This document shows positions 8,545 through 16,436 of a DNA stretch of 64,000 nt, in pieces; the stretch's first letter is position 1; each line of letters starts with the position of its first letter. The notes beneath the pieces are model-generated. The model ran no database searches, was not told where the DNA came from, and was given only the letters and a program-made list of their open reading frames with translations. A program made the translations under genes and the position numbers. The stretch is from Rhodoferax sp. (GTDB lineage: Bacteria > Pseudomonadota > Gammaproteobacteria > Burkholderiales > Burkholderiaceae_C), in contig NZ_JAMPYG010000011.1 in the NCBI RefSeq assembly GCF_023700745.1, positions 1 to 64,000 on the forward strand, given 5' to 3'.

Positions 8545-11025
8545 ATGCAACCTCTCTCACTCACCCTCAAGGGCTTTCGCGGCATCCGCGATGGCCTGGG
8601 TCTCGATGAACTCACGCTGGACTTTGAACGCTTGGCTGACGGCGCCGAATTGATCGCCATCGCCGGTGCAAACGGAAGCGGAAAAACCACGATCATGGAC
8701 AACCTCTCGCCGTTTGCCACGCTGCCGAGCCGCGCAGCGATGGCGGGGTCGGGTGGTTTCTCCTACTACGACCATGTTTATCTACCCGAAAACGAGAAAG
8801 ACCTGACCTGGGCGCACGAAGGCCGCAGCTACCGTTCGCAGGTGGTCATTCGGCTCAACGGCCGACGCAAGACCGAAGCCTTCCTGCACGTGCTCGACGA
8901 CAGCGGACGCTGGCAGCCAATGCGCCTCGACGACGGCACGGTGTCCGATGGCAAGGTGGAGACCTATACGCGCTGCGTAGAAAACGTCTGCGGTAGCGCC
9001 GAGACGTTCTTCACTTCCGTGTTCTCGGCCCAAGGCAAGCGGCAGCTCAACACTTACCGGAACGCCGAAATCAAGACCTTGCTCGCCGACCTGCTCGGAC
9101 AGGAGGAAATCCGTGCCCTGGGACAGAAAGCGTCGGAGACGGCTCGGCTGCTCAAGGCCGGTCTCATGGCAATCCGACAGGAAATGGCCGGATTGGACGT
9201 GGAGGGTGAGCAGCTGAGCGCCGAACAGTATCGGCTCGGCAGCGCGGCTGACCGGGTTACCCAGGGGCTGGCGGTGCGCCTGGAGGCGCAGCACGTGCTC
9301 GATACCGCCCAAGCAAGACATGCGCAGTTGATGGCCGGGCGCGAGCAATCGCGGGCCACCGAGGCGCGTCGCGTTCAACTGGTGGCCGAGCGCCAATCCG
9401 TGGCCGACGTTGGCTCGCAGACCGAAAGCGCGCTCAAGGCGCAGGACAAGGGAGAGGGCCTGCGTCTCGAACGGCTGGATCAGCGCATTGCCGACCGCGT
9501 GCAGCAAGAGCGTACCCGGCGTCAGTCTCTGGCGCAATCGCGGCGGCGATGTCTGGAAATACTCGCCGGGGCCGACGCGGTGCGGCGTGCGGGCAAGCGC
9601 CTGCCGTTGGCCGAGCGGGTGCTGTCCCTGCGCAGCGTGCGCACCGGTGCGTGCCGCCTGCAAGCGCAACGGCTGACACAGAGCCAGGGAACTGAGCGCC
9701 TGATCCAACAGAAGGTGTCCAGCATCGAGCGGGATGCGGGCCAGGCCGTACTCAAGGCCGACGAGCTTGTCCATCGGTTCGGACTGACCGGGGAGGTGCC
9801 TTGTGCTGGAACCGATTTGCAGGGCCGGTGCCGGTTGCTCGGCGATGCGCACGAGGCGCAGGCTCTGGTTCCCAGCGCCCGGGCCCAGATCGTCCACCTG
9901 ACCCAGGAGAAGGCGCAGGCGCAACGCGACCTGGCCGCTGTCCGCCGACAGAGCGAGGCGCTGATGGGGGCACCACGGGCATTGGCATGGGCCGAGCACC
10001 TCGAAGCCATTGCGCGAGACCGCGTTACCCGTCTGTCCGTGCTGGTCGCGAAGGCCGGAGAGTGTGCACAGGCGCAGATGACGTTGGCCGATATTGCACA
10101 GGAACTGGCTGCGCTGGGGCACAGCGACGTAGCAGCCAACGGCGCCGAGACATCTGAGGAACGGACCGAACGCCAGCAGATTGCTGCGTCGCGGCGAGCG
10201 ATTGCGGAACAGTCGGAGCGGCAAGTTCGGCAATCGAGTGCGGCGCTGGCTCGCCTGGATGACGCCCTTGCGGCGCTGCCGACAGCGTATGACGAGCAAC
10301 GGCTGGTCCAGGCCGCGAAATCATTGTCGGATGCCCGCGCTGAGGTGGCTTCAACCGAACAGTCACACCTGGCGGCCGTGCGGGACGCGCAGAATCTGGA
10401 AGCACTGTTGCAGCAGTCGGTCGCACTGGCCACCCGGCGAGAAAAGGTCGATGCGCGCAGGGCCTATGTTGAAAGCGAACTGGGCAACTGGAACCTCTTC
10501 GCGCGCTGCATGAGCAACGACGGCTTGATCGCGCTGGCGATCGATGACGCCGGCCCAGCGCTGTCGGTACTGGCCAACGACCTGCTGCTGGCGTGCTATG
10601 GGCCGCGCTTTACGGTGTCCATCCACACCCTGCTGGAAACTGCCAAGGGCGAACAGAAGGAAGGCTTCGACATTGTGGTACACGATGGAGAGACCGACGA
10701 CAGCAAGAGCGTGGGCCTGATGAGCGGCGGCGAACGCACGTTCGTGGAGGTCTGCCTGACTCGCGCGATCGCACTGTACCTGGCGCAGAACACGGGGCGG
10801 CGGTATACGACGCTGTTCTCGGACGAGGCGGATGGCGCGCTCGATCCAGAGCGCAAGCGCATGTTCATGGCGATGAAACGCGAGGTATTGCGCCTGGGTG
10901 GCTACGAACGCGAGTTCTTTGTCTCGCAGACGCCGCAACTGACGGCGATGGCGGATGCTGTGATCGATCTGGATACGTTGAAAGTCGGGGCCCGGGAGTC
11001 AGGATGTGTCGCCGCTGCAGTCTGA
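8545..11025 (+). CDS. SbcC/Rad50-like ATPase
   Basis: 826 residues from the ATG at 8545 (MQPLSLTLKGFRGIRDG). The Walker A box is GANGSGKTT (41-49), the ABC signature is LMSGGERTF (about 725-733) and the Walker B is TLFSDEADGALDPE (D760, E761), with FVSQTPQ as a switch-like region. Between them lies a long Arg/Gln/Ala-rich coiled coil. The central CxxC zinc hook of Rad50 is replaced by C420-x8-C429. SbcC partners SbcD in ATP-dependent cutting of DNA ends; the SbcD-like gene lies 1.3 kb upstream, separated by the remnant and the toxin-antitoxin genes. There is about 275 bp of leader without a clear gene before it. Confidence 0.85.
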   Translation: MQPLSLTLKGFRGIRDGLGLDELTLDFERLADGAELIAIAGANGSGKTTIMDNLSPFATLPSRAAMAGSGGFSYYDHVYLPENEKDLTWAHEGRSYRSQVVIRLNGRRKTEAFLHVLDDSGRWQPMRLDDGTVSDGKVETYTRCVENVCGSAETFFTSVFSAQGKRQLNTYRNAEIKTLLADLLGQEEIRALGQKASETARLLKAGLMAIRQEMAGLDVEGEQLSAEQYRLGSAADRVTQGLAVRLEAQHVLDTAQARHAQLMAGREQSRATEARRVQLVAERQSVADVGSQTESALKAQDKGEGLRLERLDQRIADRVQQERTRRQSLAQSRRRCLEILAGADAVRRAGKRLPLAERVLSLRSVRTGACRLQAQRLTQSQGTERLIQQKVSSIERDAGQAVLKADELVHRFGLTGEVPCAGTDLQGRCRLLGDAHEAQALVPSARAQIVHLTQEKAQAQRDLAAVRRQSEALMGAPRALAWAEHLEAIARDRVTRLSVLVAKAGECAQAQMTLADIAQELAALGHSDVAANGAETSEERTERQQIAASRRAIAEQSERQVRQSSAALARLDDALAALPTAYDEQRLVQAAKSLSDARAEVASTEQSHLAAVRDAQNLEALLQQSVALATRREKVDARRAYVESELGNWNLFARCMSNDGLIALAIDDAGPALSVLANDLLLACYGPRFTVSIHTLLETAKGEQKEGFDIVVHDGETDDSKSVGLMSGGERTFVEVCLTRAIALYLAQNTGRRYTTLFSDEADGALDPERKRMFMAMKREVLRLGGYEREFFVSQTPQLTAMADAVIDLDTLKVGARESGCVAAAV

Positions 11026-11253
11026 ACCATTCCGGGCCTACGCGGGTCAACCGATACCCGCGCGTGTTGTGCTTCCCGTCTGTGTCGCCATCGGAGCGGT
11101 CTGTGCTGAATCGAGATCACCTGCGGTTTGATGTTGCGATGCACTTGGGCGATCTCGCGTTCACGTCGCTTCAGCTGCATCCGGCTTTCCTGCCAAGCGC
11201 GAAGTAGTGGTCGACCAGCGCAGTCAGGATTTGACAGGCTCCCAAGTCGTCGA

Positions 11254-12324
11254 TCAGCGCATCTGATACCGGGCGACACCGGTCTCATCCAGCTCGATTT
11301 TTGCCTCGCCGCGATGCAGTAGATAGTTCAGACAGGCCAGGCTCTCGCCCGTGGCCAGGTTCAACAGGCTGCCGTCGGTCTCGCCGATACTGCGCCCAAA
11401 CAGGGCGGCAAACACATCGATCGCGCGCCTGGGTTCTTTCAGGGTGTGGCGCAAACGGTCCAGTGTGCGCTCCTGCGATGCTGCCAGGTAGTGCAGCCGG
11501 GCGTGCAGGCCGCGAAAACAGTCGTTGTGAGATGGCAAGACAAGCACATCGTCGGGCACCTCGCGTTTGATCTTGGCCAATGACTCCAGCCACGCACGCA
11601 TGGGGTTGGCGTCCGGTTCGGTGGGGTGGACGGATACATTGGAGGAGATGCGGGGCAACACCTGGTCACCCGAGATCAATAATTTCAGATCGACGCAGTA
11701 CAGGCAGGCGTGCTCGGGCGAATGACCGGTGCCAACGATAACGCGCCAGGTGTTGGCGCCGATCCTGATCTCTTCGCCATCCTGGATGCGCCGATAGCTG
11801 TTAGGCAAGGCATGGATATATTTGCCAAAGTTACCAAAGCGGGCCTGGTAGTTTTCTATGGCACTGCTGCTCCAGCCAGCACTGTGGTAGAACGTGACAC
11901 CATCCTCGGGCGCCTCGCGGCCCGTGTCGGCAGTTAACACGCGGCAGTTCAGGTATTCCAGCTGGGTCATCCACAGACGGCAGTTGAATTTTCGCGTCAG
12001 CCAGCCTGCCAGTCCGATATGGTCTGGATGCATGTGGGTGCCAAAAACTCGCGTCAAAGGGCGCTGTTCGTTTGCATTGGCAAATAAATCGCGCCATGCC
12101 GCCACGGTTTCGTCGGTACGCATGCCGGTGTCAACCACGGCCCAGCCATCGTCGTCTTCGAGCCCCCAGACATTGATGTGATTGAGCGCCATGGGCAGTG
12201 GCATGCGCATCCAGACCACGCCGGGCGCGATCGCGATCACTTTGCCAGCTTCAGGCGGCGATGCGAATGGATAAATGAGTGTCGGCTTCTCAAGCCTGTC
12301 GCGTTGAAGCGAGATGTCAGTCAT
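11254..12324 (-). CDS. MBL-fold metallo-hydrolase
   Basis: 356 residues counting from MTDISLQRDRLEKP at 12324; an upstream in-frame start at 12399 adds 25 residues with no family character. The metallo-beta-lactamase motif is THMHPDHIG, followed by VGTGHSPEH (third metal His) and ISGDQVLPRIS (bridging Asp), with a late LPSHND His. The C-terminal domain (GLHARLHYLAASQERTLDRLRHTL) matches the winged-helix tail of LACTB2/glyoxalase-like members often found in beta-oxidation or regulatory loci. Likely a cytoplasmic hydrolase of an ester or thioester. It is convergent with SbcC and looks like a chromosomal-type gene captured in the inserted block. Confidence 0.8.
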   Translation of the reverse strand: MTDISLQRDRLEKPTLIYPFASPPEAGKVIAIAPGVVWMRMPLPMALNHINVWGLEDDDGWAVVDTGMRTDETVAAWRDLFANANEQRPLTRVFGTHMHPDHIGLAGWLTRKFNCRLWMTQLEYLNCRVLTADTGREAPEDGVTFYHSAGWSSSAIENYQARFGNFGKYIHALPNSYRRIQDGEEIRIGANTWRVIVGTGHSPEHACLYCVDLKLLISGDQVLPRISSNVSVHPTEPDANPMRAWLESLAKIKREVPDDVLVLPSHNDCFRGLHARLHYLAASQERTLDRLRHTLKEPRRAIDVFAALFGRSIGETDGSLLNLATGESLACLNYLLHRGEAKIELDETGVARYQMR

Positions 12325-12503
12325 AGGCGGCGACTTTCGCAAGAATCTATCAGAAGGGCAATAGTACCTGTGTTGGTACGTCAGTGTCCTTGCATCCATT
12401 GCGAAGGGGGCAGTGGTGGTTCAGCGAGTGCGCTCCCGCAGGAGAGAAGCGGTCCAATGCCTTGGGTGACTCGGCATAACGAGTGTTTGACGCGGGCAGT
12501 GGC

Positions 12504-12749
12504 CTGTATCTGGTCCTAAACTCTGGGCGGCGCTATGCCACGCTATTCTCTGATGAGTCCGATGGACCATTGGATTCTGAGCGCAAACGCATGTTCATGG
12601 CGATGAAACGGGAAGTCTTGCGTCTGGGCGGCTATTAACGGGAGTTTTTTGTTTCACAGAGGCCAGAGCTGACGGCCATGGCCGATGTGGTGATTGACCT
12701 GGATGCGCAGATCAAGTCAGCGCATGCGGCGCAATGCCTGACCGTTTGA
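12504..12749 (+). pseudogene. SbcC-like ATPase, C-terminal remnant with in-frame stop
   Basis: The + frame from 12504 reads SGRRYATLFSDESDGPLD, then SERKRMFMAMKREVL, then RLGGY, a TAA stop, then REFFVSQRPELTAMADVVIDLD, and ends at TGA (12747-12749). It aligns with the last 80 or so residues of the intact SbcC at 8545, including Walker B, but carries SDES in place of SDEA and a stop where the intact protein has Glu. It is the partner of the N-terminal remnant at 7308 and marks the right edge of the inserted block. There is no start signal and no sign that it is expressed. Confidence 0.8.
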
Positions 12750-12838
12750 TGCGACATCCCAACTTCAGGCTTGGTTTCACTTTTGGCAAAATACGCACAA
12801 AGAATTTATCAGCACATCGCGATGACAAGGGAGCCTGT

Positions 12839-13294
12839 TTGACACCTGAACGATTTCACACCCATTCCATGGGGCCGGATGAAGCGGCCCTGCGCGCTGC
12901 ATTCCTCCACTGCAGCGCGCTGATGCGACAGCGCAATAGCGCGAACATGGGTTTGGCGGTCCACAACAAAAGCAATCTGGACGGCGTTGTGCGCACCGTC
13001 TTCGGCGACAGCGTGGTCAAGGTGCTTGACCGGGACAACAAGCTGGACCTGAAAGGGATCACGATCCACCTGCTGACCGAGAAAATCCAACTCCGCAAGC
13101 TGGAAGGTCCGGTCGTGGCTGCCTTCGTTGACCCCCACAAGCTGGACAAGATCGTGTCCAGCGCAGGGGTTACCGACATTGTTTTTGTGCCATGGGCGGC
13201 GGAAGAGCTTCCGATCTATTTGGCAGAGCATCCTTTGTCGCAGGAGATTTTTCGCACGCCACCACTCGACGAACCGGTACCCACCATGGTGTGA
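12839..13294 (+). CDS. Hypothetical protein of the element backbone
   Basis: 151 residues from a TTG at 12839, which I prefer because AAGGGAG (12827-12833) precedes it by 5 nt; ATG codons at 12734 and 12869 have no such signal and the first would lie in the SbcC remnant. The sequence (GVVRTVFGDSVVKVLDRDNKLDLKGITIHLLTEKIQL, then VVAAFVDPHKLDKIVSSAGVTDIVFVPW) looks like a globular alpha/beta protein with a Rossmann-like alternation. I recognise no family. It stands between the SbcCD region and the opposite-strand accessory genes. Confidence 0.6.
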   Translation: MTPERFHTHSMGPDEAALRAAFLHCSALMRQRNSANMGLAVHNKSNLDGVVRTVFGDSVVKVLDRDNKLDLKGITIHLLTEKIQLRKLEGPVVAAFVDPHKLDKIVSSAGVTDIVFVPWAAEELPIYLAEHPLSQEIFRTPPLDEPVPTMV

Positions 13295-13336
13295 CTCGAT
13301 GACGAGTGGCTTGTCGGGCATTGCTCTGTTATTGCG

Positions 13337-14047
13337 CTACTGAAAAATCCGCGGCTCTATCGTTTCTCCCCGCATGAACGCAATGTAGGCGCAGGCCTTG
13401 CCCATGTCTTTGAATTGGGCAATCACTTCATTGAGATGAATGACGGCCCAAGGGCGCTCTGGGGTGTCCGATGGCTGCAGGCTGAGGTCTGGCTCCCGGT
13501 AGGCAGAGTGACGGTACAGCGTCCGCCCAGATTTCCAGTCGATGATGTTCAGCACGCAAGCCGTGAGAATGGAACCGCCGCCCGACTCGCCTTCTTCTAC
13601 CAGCAGAGGGACTTTGAGACTACCGCCTGAGCGGCCAATCTTGCCGACCACGTCATATTCATTCAACCACGGTTCTCCAGTGAGGGTGTTGCCCAACACG
13701 AGCCGCACTTTATCGCCTGTCCGACGCCGAGATTCAAGGACGGCAGCAGCTTTGGGATCCGTTCCCGGGTCAAAGTAGGTCTGACGGGTCAGGGCTGAGC
13801 GGGACCACGCCGAAACCGCATCCTCGTACTTCTTGTACCCGGCGAGCGCCGCGTAATCGTTCGGGGTGAAGAACAAGTCGGCTCGGTTCAGGCGCTGCGC
13901 AATCTGATTCGCATGATCGCGGGCATTGTCGAAACCAAAGCAGCTGTAGCCATAGTCGGTGGCGATCACGTACAGTTTCTGCTCGGTGTTGAGGGTAACC
14001 TGCTGGGTCGAACGTTCCTTTCCCAGCAGGATGTTGTCAGTTTGCAT
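13337..14047 (-). CDS. Hypothetical element protein
   Basis: 236 residues from MQTDNILLGKE at 14047, with TTTTGGAGCA as ribosome-binding site six bases before the ATG; a longer frame to 14260 runs through the preceding gene in the wrong frame. It contains LYVIATDYGYSCFGFDNARDHANQIAQRLNR and a C-terminal half rich in beta strands (GKIGRSGGSLKVPLLVEEGESGGGSILTACVLNIIDWKSGRTLYRH). I recognise no family or catalytic motif. It is the last gene of the minus-strand run that begins at 14942, but a strong hairpin followed by a U-rich tract (14066-14096) lies just before it. Confidence 0.65.
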   Translation of the reverse strand: MQTDNILLGKERSTQQVTLNTEQKLYVIATDYGYSCFGFDNARDHANQIAQRLNRADLFFTPNDYAALAGYKKYEDAVSAWSRSALTRQTYFDPGTDPKAAAVLESRRRTGDKVRLVLGNTLTGEPWLNEYDVVGKIGRSGGSLKVPLLVEEGESGGGSILTACVLNIIDWKSGRTLYRHSAYREPDLSLQPSDTPERPWAVIHLNEVIAQFKDMGKACAYIAFMRGETIEPRIFQ

Positions 14048-14065
14048 ATCTTGCTCCAAAAGAAA

Positions 14066-14096
14066 CAGGGCGTCGGCCTTACAGCGCGACGCCCTG
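14066..14096 (-). terminator. Intrinsic terminator or attenuator
   Basis: On the minus strand CAGGGCGTC pairs with GACGCCCTG across a 13-base loop and is followed by TTTCTTTT. This has the shape of a rho-independent terminator for the operon ending at 14133. It lies only about 10 nt before the ribosome-binding site of the gene at 14047, so readthrough would be needed to express that gene from the upstream promoter. Confidence 0.6.
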
Positions 14097-14132
14097 AGTG
14101 ACTTGAGACCACCTTGTGGTGGCCGATAAGAT

Positions 14133-14465
14133 TCATCCGGCCAGCAGCACCTCGGGTGGCTGGTTAATGTGGTGTCGGACCATGCGGTTGCCGACATGGA
14201 ACAACTGGTCCAGGTACACGGCTTCCAACAAGCTGTCGGGTACCTCGATGCCCAGTTCAATCAGCTTGTCCGACACCGTGTTGATATCGGTCCAGTCGCG
14301 TTGGGGCTCATGGAGACTGCTGTAGAGGACACATTCCTCCGCTGCAACGCTCGCGTGTTGATGACTCAGCACCTGCAGGAAAAGATCGTTCAGCGGTCGG
14401 TCATAGCCGGCGATCACCACGACTTCGTCGCCTTGGTAGCGCGTGCGGACAGAATGCTGACTCAC
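14133..14465 (-). CDS. Hypothetical protein in overlapping operon
   Basis: 110 residues (MSQHSVRTRYQGDEVVVIAGYDRPLNDLFLQVL). The N-terminal half resembles small beta-grasp style proteins in which a Gly-Tyr-Asp-Arg turn is followed by a helix; the C-terminal half (DINTVSDKLIELGIEVPDSLLEAVYLDQLFHVGNRMVRH) is helical. No known domain is recognised. Its start overlaps the stop of the preceding gene by four bases (ATGA, 14462-14465), so the two are translationally coupled. Confidence 0.65.
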   Translation of the reverse strand: MSQHSVRTRYQGDEVVVIAGYDRPLNDLFLQVLSHQHASVAAEECVLYSSLHEPQRDWTDINTVSDKLIELGIEVPDSLLEAVYLDQLFHVGNRMVRHHINQPPEVLLAG

Positions 14466-14770
14466 AACGCCTCTCCTGGGATGCCGAAGACCGGAAGCCC
14501 ATCAATGACGGCCGAATCGGCATCGAACTTCAGCCAGACGATACCGGCCCGTTCCGCCACTTCAAAGACGGCCGCCAAGTCGGCTTCCGTCGGGATGTCG
14601 TAGCGCGGCGAACCGACATAGACAAAGCCGCCATGTGCGGTGGGGTAGGCGTTGACCGAGAGGTCGTTGCCCATCAACTTTAGGCGTGTGGCTGGCGTCA
14701 GGTGCGTACTCGACAGTGCCGCCAGGGGCTCGGCCTGCTGGCGCAAGCTGGTGACAGTGGATTCATCCAT
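14462..14770 (-). CDS. DUF5983-like small protein
   Basis: 102 residues starting MDESTVTSLRQQAE at 14770. The segment TPATRLKLMGNDLSVNAYPTAHGGFVYVG, followed by YDIPTEADLAAVFEVAERAGIVWLKFDADSAVIDGLPVF, resembles proteins annotated DUF5983 in conjugative elements. The role is unknown. Its ATG lies inside the last codons of the zinc-ribbon gene upstream (overlap of eight bases) and its stop overlaps the next start, so three genes in a row are coupled. The family name is from memory of the pattern and only moderately sure. Confidence 0.6.
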   Translation of the reverse strand: MDESTVTSLRQQAEPLAALSSTHLTPATRLKLMGNDLSVNAYPTAHGGFVYVGSPRYDIPTEADLAAVFEVAERAGIVWLKFDADSAVIDGLPVFGIPGEAL

Positions 14771-14942
14771 GGGGGACTCCTTGGGGTTGGGGTGATGGGC
14801 TCGCTGCACGGCGGGCACGGGACGAACGGCTGAAGTCCATGCCGCAGGCGCGGCAGCGAAACCAGCGCAATGGGCCGAGTTGGCCCAGCAAGGCCCCGAA
14901 GTCCAAACAGACGGGGCAATGGGGTGGTGTAGATGCAGGCAT
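14763..14942 (-). CDS. Small zinc-ribbon protein, 59 residues
   Basis: The frame from the ATG at 14942 encodes 59 residues beginning MPASTPPHCPVCLDFG, then RWFRCRACGMDFSRSSR. The two pairs CPVC and CRAC, 17 residues apart, form a zinc ribbon of the kind found in small nucleic-acid-binding proteins. AAGGAG precedes the start by 6 nt and itself lies in a hairpin (see the leader entry). The tail is basic and Pro/Ser-rich. It overlaps the next gene by eight bases, which supports real translation. It is the first gene of the run to 14133. Confidence 0.7.
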   Translation of the reverse strand: MPASTPPHCPVCLDFGALLGQLGPLRWFRCRACGMDFSRSSRARRAASPSPQPQGVPHG

Positions 14943-15010
14943 CGTTTCTCCTTCATGACATTGAAGGACTCACTAACCCCGCGAGGCTGGTGAGCCCCTC
15001 GGGGTAAGAA
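14943..15010 (-). promoter_or_regulatory. Structured 5' leader of zinc-ribbon operon
   Basis: In minus-strand sense an upper stem ACCCCG/CGGGGT (15005-15000 with 14981-14976) encloses an AGGGGCT/AGCCTC hairpin. Next to the gene TCCTTCA pairs with TGAAGGA (14968-14962 with 14955-14949), burying the AAGGAG ribosome-binding site. It has the same layout as the leaders at 15621, 17649, 18377 and 26078 although its stem sequences differ. Confidence 0.5.
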
Positions 15011-15038
15011 TTCCTTGACGGACACTCAGGTCAAGGCG

Positions 15039-15620
15039 TCAGATCAGACCGCGTTCGGAAAAACTGAGTACCGTGCCGCCCGCCACAATCATGTGGTCGA
15101 CCACGCGCACGTCCACCAGGCTCAGCGCCTGCTTCAGCGTCTGCGTCAGGAACTCATCTGCGCGACTGGGCTCCGCATGGCCGCTGGGATGATTGTGCGC
15201 AACGACCACGGCAGCGGCGTTGCGGGAAATCGCACCCTTGACCAATTCCCTCGGATAAACGCTGGTCTGAGTCAAAGTGCCTCGGAACAGTTCGACGGCC
15301 TCGATCAACTGGAGTTGGGCGGTCAGGTACAGCACCAGAAACACTTCGTGCTCCAGGTTCGCACAGTGCAGGCATAACCAATCCCGCAGCACCTGTGGCG
15401 TACCCATGACCGGACCAGTGCACATCTGCGCTTGCAGGTCACGTAAGAGCAATTCGCGGGCCACACCGAGTTTGCGGCTGACTACAGAATCGTTGGCAGC
15501 TACCCCTTGGTAGGCTGATTCACTATCACCTACGTGGGGCGCGGTTGCAATGAAATCCCGGGTCGGCGGCGCGAGCAACTCTCGGACCAGATCGGCGCGG
15601 GAAAGAAAGGATGGATTCAA
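15039..15620 (-). CDS. RadC-like JAB/MPN domain protein
   Basis: 193 residues from a TTG at 15620, chosen because GAGGAG lies six bases before it and the upstream codons to 15764 run through the structured leader. The C-terminal JAB domain is clear: ELFRGTLTQTSVYPRELVKGAI (E and surrounding helix), VVAHNHPSGHAEPSRAD (HxH with Ser-x7-Asp) and VDHMIVAGG. RadC-like proteins of mobile elements are predicted metalloproteins of uncertain role, despite the historical repair name. The N-terminal 60 residues are not the HhH domain of chromosomal RadC. It has its own structured leader. Confidence 0.85.
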   Translation of the reverse strand: MNPSFLSRADLVRELLAPPTRDFIATAPHVGDSESAYQGVAANDSVVSRKLGVARELLLRDLQAQMCTGPVMGTPQVLRDWLCLHCANLEHEVFLVLYLTAQLQLIEAVELFRGTLTQTSVYPRELVKGAISRNAAAVVVAHNHPSGHAEPSRADEFLTQTLKQALSLVDVRVVDHMIVAGGTVLSFSERGLI

Positions 15621-15693
15621 GGCGTTCTCCTCTATGGTTAAACAGAAAAGCGGAAACGCCGATCCCGAAGGGAACAAGGTTCCCGCTCGGGAT
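15621..15693 (-). promoter_or_regulatory. Structured 5' leader of radC-like gene
   Basis: In gene sense an outer stem ATCCCGA/TCGGGAT (15693-15687 with 15668-15662) holds an inner hairpin GGGAAC/GTTCCC (15684-15679 with 15675-15670). It is followed by GGCGTT (15660-15655) pairing with AACGCC (15626-15621) directly before the start, with GAGGAG in the loop side. The same architecture with different bases occurs before three or four other genes of the element. It probably controls ribosome access. Confidence 0.6.
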
Positions 15694-15699
15694 GCGCAT

Positions 15700-15880
15700 G
15701 CCAGGGCATGCGCGGTTGGTAAGGCAGGTGTCGACTGCGACGCCGGCAAAGACCGGATGAGCACCCCACGATGGAGTGCACAGAGATCACCTGCAGAGTC
15801 TGGCGCAGTGATGGGCGGGGTTCAAGGATGGCCGCCACTACACCACCGGTAAATGTCACCAAAGCCGGAGAGATTTGGGT
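15700..15880 (-). repeat. Conserved noncoding module, copy 1
   Basis: First of four copies. The 22-base core (15723-15744; on the + strand it begins GGCAGG and ends GACGCC) contains GCAG and CTGC arms around a seven-base loop, followed by a short stem CCGG/CCGG (15743-15756). A long hairpin GCGCATGC/GCATGCGC precedes it. About 130 bases further on is TTTGGGTGGTG, shared with copies 2 and 4. The strand of any transcript is not known; I list the strand of the gene it precedes. Here the loop reads GTGTCGA instead of GTAACGA. The gap to 16085 has no other convincing gene. Confidence 0.6.
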
Positions 15881-16084
15881 GGTGTGTTCCGGGGGGCGAC
15901 TGACTGTCATCGGATGCGTTGCATGGGCGCGACGGGTTGTTCCAGATGGGGCGCCACTCGCAGTGGCGTGACACTGACCTGTGACTGTGGTCGCGGTGGA
16001 AATATCTTTATAGCCCACCCCGTAAAACCAGAGACATGCGCGTCAGATTCGGCCAAGATACCCGAAAAACCCATTGAATGGGGT

Positions 16085-16306
16085 ATGACCATGATTCGAC
16101 TCAACGACCAGATTCGCCTGACCCGCAAGGAAATTGAAGTGTTTACCAAGATCACCGATATCGAACCGGTGGACATTCGCACCTTGGGCGACCTGGAGGC
16201 CTATGTCGCACGGTGCAAAGCGCATTACTGGGGTGTTTCGGAGCAAACGGAGTTTGTCCACTGGCTGATTGACCGGGAATACCGGCAGTGCCGCCAGGTC
16301 GCATAG
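16085..16306 (+). CDS. Hypothetical protein, 73 residues
   Basis: MTMIRLNDQIRLTRKEIEVFTKITDIEPVDIRTLGDLEAYVARCKAHYWGVSE is followed by a helical, Arg-rich end. The composition is that of a small soluble helical protein. The start could equally be the second Met (16091). GGGG stands five bases before 16085. No family is recognised. It is convergent with the gene at 16437; the stretch between (16307-16436) contains several GC-rich hairpins that may serve as a bidirectional terminator. Confidence 0.5.
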   Translation: MTMIRLNDQIRLTRKEIEVFTKITDIEPVDIRTLGDLEAYVARCKAHYWGVSEQTEFVHWLIDREYRQCRQVA

Positions 16307-16436
16307 CGATGGTGGCTGGGTGGTGTTGCCAGTCCGCGCTCATCGCAATTCAGTATCAAAGATGAGCCTGCCCCACCCCGAAGGGCAAGGCAGGTTCCAC
16401 GGGGCGTAGCAGGGATACGCCGGGTACGGGACACTT

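Noticed and set aside
8782..10299. A 505-codon open frame on the minus strand.
   Set aside because: It is antisense to the SbcC coiled coil; composition is that of a shadow frame.
15771..15971. A 66-codon frame on the + strand in module copy 1.
   Set aside because: It overlaps the conserved noncoding module and the equivalent positions of other copies do not keep an open frame.
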